Assembly: GCA_020796225.1 (NCBI GenBank)
Contig: CM036755.1
Span: 87,055,303-87,119,302, forward strand
Source: Arion vulgaris
Lineage: Eukaryota; Mollusca; Gastropoda; Stylommatophora; Arionidae
Direction of reading: 5' to 3'
DNA: 64,000 bases
Under the pieces are notes generated by a model. That model was not told the DNA's origin. It ran no database searches and saw only the letters and a program-made list of their open reading frames with translations. Every line of letters begins with the position of its first letter. The first letter of the stretch is position 1. Below, one piece after another: positions 51,101 to 63,100 of the stretch. Position numbers and translations under genes: made by a program.

Positions 51101-54100
51101 ACTTACTTCATGCATAATTCCACAAAACATGAATTTCATTGCCACTAACAGACTATGACTTCTCTGCACACAAAACTTGTGTGTTGTCTTCATGTGGGTG
51201 TGCTGCCTTCATGTGGGTGTGCTGCCTTCATGTGGGCGTCTGTAAGCTTAAACAGTAGTCAGCTCAATCATAGCCCATGCGTACCTGGTTCAAACTCTGC
51301 AGCAAGCAGTTCCCATGGTTTTTTTATGAGCTGTAAAAATAGACCCTACAGTTCAGAAAGCAATGACAAACTATTGAACATATACGTGGTGCCTAGAAAA
51401 TCGACGACCCATTTACTGTGGTTGATAGCAACGCCCTGTAAAGGATATGCCACAATTTTCATTTCTCTCCCTTCGTGCATAATTCAACAAAACATTTATT
51501 TCATTCCACCAACAGACTATGACATCCCCCACAAAATGTCTATATCAACTTGACACCGTAACTTACCATAATAAGGTTGACCAGAGACAAAGCATTTAAC
51601 TCGATATCCCAGAGATACATCAACCCCATGATGTTGACCAAGATCATCAAGATTGTGATGACCACGATGATGGAGGCATAGATGTCGAACCCCAGCAGCA
51701 GGAATGTGATGATGAGGATTGCTGCCAGACAGTAGGTGATGTTCAGGATAGCGTTCTCAACGATGTCCAAATACTGCTCATAGAACACATAGAACACACT
51801 GGGGATTTCACATGAAGAATAGAATAAGATAGATATGTAAGAGAACATAGAACATGATGACGATGTAATAGAACATAGAACATGATGATGTAAGAGAACA
51901 TAATGATGATGTAAGAGAACATAGAACATGATGATGATGTAATAGAACATAGAACATGATGATGATGTAATAGAACATAGAACATGATGATGATGTAAGA
52001 GAACATAGAACATGATGATGATGTAAGAGAATATATAACATGATGACGATGTAAGAGAATATAGAACATGATGATGATGACGATGTAAGAGAATATAGAA
52101 TATGATGACGATGTAAGAGAATATAGAACATGATGACGATGTAAGAGAATATAGAACATGATGATGATGTAAGAGAATATAGAACATGATGACGATGTAA
52201 GAGAATATAGAACATGATGACGATGTAAGAGAATATAGAACATGATGACGATGTAAGAGAACATAGAACATGATGACGATGTAAGAGAATATAGAACATG
52301 ATGATGATGTAAGAGAATATAGAACATGATGACGATGTAAGAGAATATAGAACATGATGACGATGTAAGAGAATATAGAACATGATGACGATGTAAGAGA
52401 ACATAGAACATGATGACGATGTAAGAGAATATAGAACATGATGACGATGTAAGAGAATATAGAACATGATGACGATGTAAGAGAACATAGAACATGATGA
52501 TGATGACGATGTAAGAGAATATATAACATGATGACGATGTAAGAGAATATAGAATATGATGATGATGTAAGAGAACATAGAACATGATGACGATGTAAGA
52601 GAATATAGAACATGATGACGATGTAAGAGAATATAGAACATGATGATGATGTAAGAGAATATAGAACATGATGATGATGTAAGAGAATATAGAACATGAT
52701 GATGATGACGATGTAAGAGAATATAGAACATGATGACGATGTAAGAGAATATAGAACATGATGATGATGACGATGTAAGAGAATATAGAACATGATGATG
52801 ATGTAAGAGAATATAGAACATGATGACGATGTAAGAGAACATAGAACATGATGATGATGACGATGTAAGAGAATATAGAACATGATGACGATGTAAGAGA
52901 ACATAGAACATGATGATGATGTAAGAGAACATAGAACATGATGATGATGACGATGTAAGAGAACATAGAACATGATGACGATGTAAGAGAATATAGAATA
53001 TGATGATGATGTAAGAGAACATAGAACATGATGACGATGTAAGAGAACATGATGATGATGTAAGAGAATATAGAACATGATGATGATGATGTAAGAGAAC
53101 ATAGAATATGATGACAATGTAAGAGGCCTAACATGTACGCCACAGTCAGCACAAACCACACAGATTACATTGTTCCTTTGAGGATCATCTTCATCGCACA
53201 TCAGACATGTCCATAATTGCTCAGATCTCCACCCAAGCATGTATTTCAGTGTGTTTAGACTAACAACTCCATTCTGTGTTGGTTGATGTATCTACTCATG
53301 GTTTCCCATCTTGCCGCAGTACTGGTATGCATAACTTGTGCAACCGAGATAGAGAATACCCTTTATCTTCTTTGTTGAAATCTTCAGAGCATTAGTTTCT
53401 CTTAGAGCATTGATGATGTTACTTTTGTCCATAGAAGTGTATTTTGTTGTACACAGATAACAAAGAGTAGTTAACTTGATTGAGAAGAACAAACGCAAGC
53501 AACAAACAACACAATAAATTCGAAAAAGGATGATGATGATGATGTGGGGGTGGTAGTTTTACCTGTATGGGAACACATTGTAATGGATTCCAGTTTCATT
53601 TAAAGTACTAGTGATGTTGGCAGCGATCTCTCGGGCATTTTTCAAAGCTTGAATATAATCATCAGATGTCTTCAATATGCTGTGATACGTCATAAAGTAT
53701 GTGGCTGTGTGAGAGATCAAAGATATAGACATAAAGTATGTGACTGTGTGAGAGATCAAAGATATGGGCATAAAGTATGTGGCTGTGTGAGAGATCAAAG
53801 ATATGGACATACAGTATGTGACTGTGTGAGAGATCACATATGGACATAAAGTATGTGGCTGTGTGAGAGATCAAAGATGTGGGCATAAAGTATGTGGCTG
53901 TGTGAGAGATCAAAGATATGGACATAAAGTATGTGGCTGTGTGAGAGATCAAAGATATGGACATAACATATAATTTGTGAGATACTCATTCACAGAACAA
54001 TAACCCTCCAACTTTCGCTACAAGACACTAACACAACAATAGTCTCCAACGTGACACAAACGCAACAATAGCCCCCAACGAGACACGCAACAATAGCCTC

Positions 54101-57100
54101 CCCCCAACGAGACACTAACACAACAATAGTCTCCAACGTGACACGAACGCAACAATAGCCCCCAACGAGACACGCAACGATAGCCTCCCCCCAACGAGAC
54201 ACTAGCGCAACAATAGCCTCCCCCTAACGAGACACTAACACAACTATAGCCTCCAACGTGACACAAACGCAACAATAACCCCCAACAAGACACTAACACA
54301 ACAATAGCCCCCAACGAGACACTAACGCAACAATAGCCTTCCCCCAACGAGACACTAACGCAACAATAGCCTTCCCCCCAACGAGACACTAACGCAACAA
54401 TAGCCCCCCAATGAAACACTAACGTAACAACAGCCCCAAACCCCCAACTGGCCCTATGAGACACTCACAAAACAGAAAATATTCTCTAGCTGCCCCTTTG
54501 AGAAACACATAACGTAGAGTAACAACCTTCCATTCTACCCAGACAGAGTGAATACACAGAGAATGAGTCCATCAGGGAAATTACCCCCAACATGCATCTG
54601 ATTATGAGTATCATTATACAGTTGCACACCGGATCCATAGGCTGCATGACCTCTAATAAAAATAAAACATTTGTCATGAATCAATGAAAGAGAAAACCAT
54701 GACACTGGGCAACAACCCGGTAGCAGTGTGATGACAAAAGAAGAAGAAGAATGAAACTGATAGCAAAATGAACAACAGTAACAAGAGATGCAAATCATTT
54801 CATTTGTATGTTTTATACAAACTTTCTTATTTCTGGGGGTCTCTGTGGCATAGAGGTTGGGGCCTCCTCTCATGCCAAAGGCACTCGGTTCCCATCCTCA
54901 TGGAGTCATCAGGATATTTTTCCAGAGATCCCTGATCTCAGTGTAGGTGAGATCAAGTTTCTAGTCCTAACAGAGACGGAAGATAAAATGTAAGTTCGTG
55001 TTCGCACATAAAAGAATACTTGGCTGTTGAAAATAGAGAAGAGCAGACTGGAAAGCCGTGGTCGGGTAAAATTAATTAGAAAAAATTCAAAATACACTTC
55101 CTACAAATATCTTCATCATCTTCAAATTATTACGCCCGAGTGGTTACCGGCACGCCAGTGGTTACCGGGCCCAAATTTGGGGTGTCAAGAATAGAACCAT
55201 TGTTACCTGCCACACATGTCGTAAGAGGCGACTAAGGAGGTTTGGATGAAATCGGATGCAGATGTCCTAAATCTGTACAAGTCAATGTATTTAGGGGCCT
55301 ACCAAACCAATGTGCAATGTATACACGGTCTAGGCAAAGATCAAACATATCACAAAGAGTGATTAAATTGGTCGCAAAGAACGAACGCAAAGAAGAAGAT
55401 CTTCAAATGACATCGGAGACCCTCGGCTACGGAGTTTGTGTACTGCAGCTGAGATCTTCCTGTGTAAGAAAGAGATTGGAGCACACATGGTTACTCACCG
55501 AAGTGCAATGATGATGGTCCTATCAATCAATCTGATTTCTAATCCTGTTTGACATCACATCATCAGAATAAGAAGAGACTTCTATACCATGCTACTGTCT
55601 GCGATTGATAAATAGTGTCTTGATTCACTGTCTTAGCCCTGTTAACCGATTCTTGACATTTCTTCACCCAAATTTTGATTATACCACTGTCGGCTTGCTA
55701 GGCATGTCACAGCGGCTTCAAAATTCCCCCAAGATGGGTTATAAAATATACTAGTCTATATCATTCAGGCTAGAATACACAAACTCCATCCAAAGAAAAT
55801 TGAAAATCGGCTTCGGTTAGAGGCCGGCTGAAATACACCTCCAGCGGTGTGCCGCGCCATCGTAACTTGAAGAATAATGCCCTTCAAATGTCTTTGGCAG
55901 ACACATATGATAACTACGGACCAAAGTCCAGATTGGTATGAACCCACCAGCTAACTAATATTCAGTTTGGAATATCTTCATTGCACTCCGGACATGTCCA
56001 TATTTGCTCCTATCTCCTTCGCATTATCTCTAACAGCGTCCAGTGACTGACTGTACCAGTTTGATTCTGATTGACTGTACCAGTTTGATTTTGATTGATG
56101 AGCCTACTCATATATCTGTTGTGCTGCTCTTTTCTGTCCACTTCAATCTTGAATCCAAGCTCTTGAAATCTAGTTTTTGAAGTGGATTGGCTTAGATGAA
56201 AATCCTCTTTGCATTCACCCTCTATGAGTCAGCCAGTTTGTCTGCTGTCTCATTGATATCGACAGACACAGTTTGTCCGCTGTCTCATCGATAACGACAG
56301 ACACAGTTTGTCCGCTGTCTCATTGATATCGACAGACACAGTTTGTCCACTGTCTCATTGATATCGACAGACACCCATGTGCCCGATGGATCAACATATG
56401 TAGCTTACTGTATATGCTGTGGTGCCCTGAGAGGTGGAGCGTCTGGCCAAATGGTTTGGAGTGCAGCTCCCATGCCAGAGACCTGGGTTCAATCCCCGGT
56501 AAGGACAAGGAGTTTTTTTCTGTTTAGGGCATAAATAAAACATCCTAACCTGAACAGTCTTGGCGGCTGCACTAACCATGTGGCGGCCATTAAATTCCAT
56601 AGGCTCATGTCCCTCCTGTCCTATACCGTCTAAATAGCGGTATTACAGGCAGCAAGAAATTTTTTTTACTGTTATGTTATGCGATCGATGTCACGGTACA
56701 TTGGGCATTCCCATTCGTGCTATGTCCTCCGCTGCAGCAGCCATCCCAAAGTCCATTTGCTCACTGTACCCATGAGCAGTTGATTAGTATATCTTCTCTC
56801 TACCACGAAGATGACACTGTCTGGCATGTCCAAACGTAATGCCTAATTCTGGAACTCGTGCCAGTGTCTGAGCACCACATTGATGACATCGGCCCTGTCC
56901 ATGTCTTTGCCCGCCCGTGTTGGGGCACTGTTTGCAAGAAAGTCAGCATGCTCACCACCTTGAACCCCAGCATGTCCAGGTGTGCACAGCCAAGCCATCC
57001 TCCCGAGGTGTGATCTCCGAATGATATCCACCCACTCCACACGCAAACTTCCAGACCCAATCACTTGAAGCATACTCATCGAGTCTGACACGACAATCGC

Positions 57101-60100
57101 ATGTCTTTTATTGACTGTTTTAAAACTGTCTTTGAGACTAGTATTTCATGTCCACATAAAGCAGTTTGTAAAGTGGTCTGGTTATATTTATGTGACAACT
57201 GCACAACTGGGGTACATGTACGAGGTCAAAGTTCAGACTTACTTACCCTTTAGCACATTTGATGCCTGGGTTGTCTTTGAGAAACCAGGGTAAGAACTCA
57301 ATGAATGTGTGAGCGACAGGTCTACCCCTCTCTGTTTGGTTGAGTGGGCAGGTTAAACAGTCGTCGTTGACTTCTGTACAACAGAGGAGAACATGACACA
57401 ACACATCAGATTAGTTCATCAAGTCATACGCTCATCAAGTCATAAGCTCATCAAATCGTATGCTCATCAAGCCATACACTCATCAAACTGTACGCTCATC
57501 GAGTCATATGCTCACCAAGTCGCACTCATCAAGTTATATGCACATCAAGTTATATGCTCATCAAGTCATACACTCATCAAGTCATACGCTCATCAAGTCA
57601 TATGCTCATCACATCATACGCTTCCTCTTTGACCCAGGTCATTCTAGGGTGAAGGGTAATGAGAAAGCAGATGCACTGGCAAGCGATGCTGCAATCAAGA
57701 AAAGGTGTTGTATGGACAAAAGTATCATCAATGCTATAAGAGAAAACATTTGCTCTAAAGATTTCAACGAAGAAGATAAAGGGTAGTCTCTATCTAAGTT
57801 GCGTAAGTTATGAACACCGATAGGGAAGGTAAGACGGGGAAACCATGAGAGAAACCACAGTAGATACATCAATCAACACAGAACAAAAGTTGTTAGTCTA
57901 AACACTGAAAGACATGCTTGGGAGGAGACTTGAGAGATTATGGACACACCCGATAAAGATGATCATCAAATGAACAATGAACCCCAGAAGATACATCATA
58001 GTTCATATGTACGGTTCCAACTTCACTGCAACGAGTCACCCCATAATTGCTCCGCTTCTTGTGCCAATGAAAATCACACAAAATGCTAACAACTGTATTC
58101 TATGTGAACAAATTCCATAATCAAACAGTAGGTACTACCACGAAAAGTAACCTGCACCGCATAAAGCATATGGCCTTGGCTAAAAGTGTAAACACAAAAC
58201 TGTTCATCACTTGAACTGCAATTCATGTCGAAGGGAACACCAATCATGACAAAATCCAGCTTTCTGCACACGCAATATCCACTGCATAAGGCAGATTGAG
58301 TTGGTTCGTCATAACCGTTGTCCACCATTTTCTGAATAGCCACAACAAATGCACGGTTGACACAGCAAAAAGCATTCCATGTAACAGTCATAGCTCACGG
58401 CGTTGCTCAAGCACTAACTCAGTAGCTTGGCAAACAAACCCGGAAAATACCCTACCAAACATGGTGGAAATGTGCTAGCAAAGTCGTCTCCAGAATCAAA
58501 CAATACTGATTCTGAACGGGCCCTCCCGTATTCCGCCATTGCTGGCCAGATTCTTTTGCCAGATCTATTTTAGTATCTTCATCGACCACCTCTGAAATCG
58601 GAGAAGCCTGTCTGGCGGGGGGCACTGATAATAAGGAAATATACATCAATCAACACAGAACTGAAGTTGTTAGTCTAACACACACTAAAATACATGCTTG
58701 GGAGGAGATTGGATCAATTATGGACATGTGCGATGAAGATGATCCTCAAATGAACACAGCCAAGACATACCAGTTGCTGGACAGAAAGCTCCAGTTTTAC
58801 TGTTGTATCTACAACAAGATGAGCTGGTCATCCAGGAAAAGTAGTCATCCAGCCACGAGGACACAGGTTCTGCTATATAGGAACTGAGGGCAAGAAAGAA
58901 AATAAAAAATGTATAAACGTCCATCATGTCATTGTTGGAATTATCCTCTTCTTCTTCTTGCACCACCACCTTCACCAGGTTTTCCTACCAAGTATTCACA
59001 CAAAAGAGTTTCGGTAAAACTCAAACAAAATGCAATATGTACAAGAAAAAAATAGAACCAATTTTCATACCTCGAGGTCTATTGTCTTTCCCCAGGTAGA
59101 TGATGGAATTGGTTGTCCACTTTGCCTTTAGCGTAGGGGTGGGACCTTTAATTTGCATTCCAGGGCCTGATGAGTTGCCCTTGTTGTGTTATATCTGTGT
59201 TAATTAGTGTGGCCTTGATATTGACTATCCATAATTTTCTTGGTCTTCCCGTGGCTCTATTACCTAATCTCTTTTTATCGTATTCTGTTATTGGTGGTTG
59301 GTTTTTTCCTCTCTTTTATCGTATTCTGTTATTGGTGGTTGGTTTTTTTCCATTCTCATTAAATGTCCAAACCATTGAATTTGTTATCTTTCTGATATCT
59401 TTCAATGTATTCAGTTCATGAAGTTATGTCCACTATGCTTCTGATATCTTTCAATGTATTCAGTTCATGAAGTTATGTCCACTATGCTTCTGATATCTTT
59501 CAATGTATTCAGTGCATGAAGTTATGCCCACTATGCTTCTGATATCTTTCAATGTATTCGGTGCATGAAGTTATGCCCACTCTACTTCTGATATCTTTCA
59601 ATGTATTCAGTGCATGAAGTTATGTCCACTATGCTTCTGATATCTTTCAATGTATTCAGTGCATGAAGTTATGTCCACTATGCTTCTGGTATCTTTCAAT
59701 GTATTCGGTGCATGAAGTTATGCCCACTCTACTTCTGATATCTTTCAATGTATTCAGTGCATGAAGTTATGCCCACCATGCTTCTGATATCTTTCAATGT
59801 ATTCAGTGCATGAAGTTATGCCCACCATGCTTCTGATATCTTTCAATGTATTCAGTGCATGAAGTTATGCCCACCATGCTTCTGATATCTTTCAATGTAT
59901 TCAGTACATGAAGTTATGCCCACCATGCTTCTGATATCTTTCAATGTATTCAGTACATGAAGTTATGCCCACCATGCTTCTGATATCTTTCAATGTATTC
60001 AGTGCATGAAGTTATGTCCACTATGCTTCTGATATCTTTCAATGTATTCAGTGCATGAAGTTATGTCCACTATGCTTCTGATATCTTTCAATGTATTCAG

Positions 60101-63100
60101 TGCATGAAGTTATGTCCACTATGCTTCTGATATCTTTCAATGTATTCAGTGCATGAAGTTATGTCCACTATGCTTCTGATATCTTTCAATGTATTCGGTG
60201 CATGAAGTTATGCCCACTCTACTTCTGATATCTTTCAATGTATTCAGTGCATGAAGTTATGCCCACCATGCTTCTGATATCTTTCAATGTATTCAGTGCA
60301 TGAAGTTATGCCCACCATGCTTCTGATATCTTTCAATGTATTCAGTGCATGAAGTTATGCCCACCATGCTTCTGATATCTTTCAATGTATTCAGTACATG
60401 AAGTTATGCCCACCATGCTTCTGATATCTTTCAATGTATTCAGTACATGAAGTTATGCCCACCATGCTTCTGATATCTTTCAATGTATTCAGTACATGAA
60501 GTTATGCCCACCATGCTTCTGATATCTTTCAATGTATTCAGTACATGAAGTTATGCCCACCATGCTTCTGATATCTTTCAATGTATTCGGTACATGAAGT
60601 TATGCCCACTCTACTTCTGATATCTTTCAATGTATTCAGTACATGAAGTTATGCCCACCATGCTTCTGATATCTTTCAATGTATTCGGTGCATGAAGTTA
60701 TGCCCACCATGCTTCTGATATCTTTCAATGTATTCGGTACATGAAGTTATGCCCACTCTACTTCTGATATCTTTCAATGTATTCAGTACATGAAGTTATG
60801 CCCACCATGCTTCTGATATCTTTCAATGTATTCGGTGCATGAAGTTATGCCCACTCTACTTCTGATATCTTTCAATGTATTCGGTGCATGAAGTTATGCC
60901 CACCATGCTTCTGATATCTTTCAATGTATTCAGTGCATGAAGTTATGCCCACTCTACTTCTGATATCTTTCAATGTATTCAGTACATGAAGTTATGCCCA
61001 CTCTACTTCTGATATCTTTCAATGTATTCAGTACATGAAGTTATGCCCACTCTACTTCTGATATCTTTCAATGTATTCGGTGCATGAAGTTATGCCCACC
61101 ATGCTTCTGATATCTTTCAATGTATTCGGTGCATGAAGTTATGCCCACTCTACTTCTGATATCTTTCAATGTATTCGGTGCATGAAGTTATGCCCACTCT
61201 ACTTCTGATATCTTTCAATGTATTCAGTGCATGAAGTTATGCCCACTCTACTTCTGATATCTTTCAATGTATTCAGTTCATGAAGTTATGCCCACTCTAC
61301 TTCTGATATCTTTCAATGTATTCGGTGCATGAAGTTATGCCCCCCATACTTCTGATATCTTTCAATGTATTCGGTGCATGAAGTTATGCCCACCATGCTT
61401 CTGATATCTTTCAATGTATTCGGTGCATGAAGTTATGCCCACTCTACTTCTGATATCTTTCAATGTATTCGGTGCATGAAGTTATGCCCACCATGCTTCT
61501 GATATCTTTCAATGTATTCGGTGCATGAAGTTATGCCCACTCTACTTCTGATATCTTTCAATGTATTCGGTGCATGAAGTTATGCCCACTCTGCTTCTGA
61601 TATCTTTCAATGTATTCAGTTCATGAAGTTATGCCCACTCTACTTCTGATATCTTTCAATGTATTCGGTGCATGAAGTTATGCCCCCCATACTTCTGATA
61701 TCTTTCAATGTATTCGGTGCATGAAGTTATGCCCACCATGCTTCTGATGTCTTTCAATGTATTCGGTGCATGAAGTTATGCCCACCATGCTTCTGATATC
61801 TTTCAATGTATTCGGTGCATGAAGTTATGCCCACCATGCTTCTGATATCTTTCAATGTATTCGGTGCATGAAGTTATGCCCACCATGCTTCTGATGTCTT
61901 TCAATGTATTCGGTGCATGAAGTTATGCCCACCATGCTTCTGATGTCCTCGTTTTGTAGTCTATTTTTCCTGGTGGTCCCCACCGCCTTCCTCAAGCAAT
62001 ATACCTTGAGGTACATTGGGATATACCTTGAGGTATATTGGGATATATACCTTTGAGGTACATTGGGATATACCTTGAGGTATATTGGGATATATACCTT
62101 TGAGGTACATTGGGATATACCTTGAGGTATATTGGGATATATACCTTTGAGGTACATTGGGATATACCTTGAGGTACATTGGGATATACCTTGAGGTACA
62201 TTGGGATATACCTTGAGGTACATTGGGATATACCTTGAGGTATATTGGGTAATACAGTGTTAGGTTTGTATTTTTCATTGACCGTAGGCACACAATGACA
62301 AAAGGTAGACAACATCACGCTTGTCATCTTTACCTTCCAGTGGTACCCAATTGAGGCTGGGTCGACCTGAGAGCTGATACAACCGGAAAACTTCCATGGC
62401 CACAGTGGAATTGAACCCAGACCACTAGCTTAAGATGCCAGTTCACTAACAACTACGCTACTGCAGCTCTCCATGTACAACAGTAGGTTTAAAAAAGAAA
62501 TGTTACTAAAGGAAAAGATGACAAATTTACAAGTGTCTATTATGATGTTGGAAGAATATGATTTCATTTACCTTTTCTCAAAAAGCCTGGGGGTCTCATT
62601 AAGCCTTTACCTTGTGCCCCGAAGGTCGTGGGTTTGAATCCGTTTTGTTCACAAGAGGGTCTCTGTAGCATAGAGGTTAGGCGCGCTCTTGTTTCAAAGG
62701 TACTCGGTTCGATCCCTTGTGGAGCTATATGGATATTTTTCCAGAGTTCCCTGATCTCAGTGTAGGTGAGATTGAGTTCCTAGTCCTACCGATGACCGGC
62801 AAAAAATCTAGGCCCTGTGTTTAATTTGAGCATGTAAAAGAGCTTGGCAGTTCAAAATCGAGAATAGCCGCTGCCCAGGCAAAATTCATTAGAAGAAAAA
62901 AAAAATTGCTACAAAATATCTTCACCATTTTCCCAATTACATCGGGGACCCTCACTGGAGTTTGTGCACTGCAGCTGAGATATTCTGGTGTAAGAAAGAC
63001 ATTGTAGCATATATGGTCACTCACCAAAGTGCAATCAATGAATCAATATTGGCATGTGCCAGCAATGTGGGGAGGGGCCAGCTATATGGGTTAAAACCCA

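Noticed and set aside
51540..53240. Three overlapping long frames of [19 protein letters not shown] repeats on the - strand
   Set aside because: The same composition effect in the AG-free array. Only the last part (51567-51798) is an NPC1 exon, defined by homology and splice sites.
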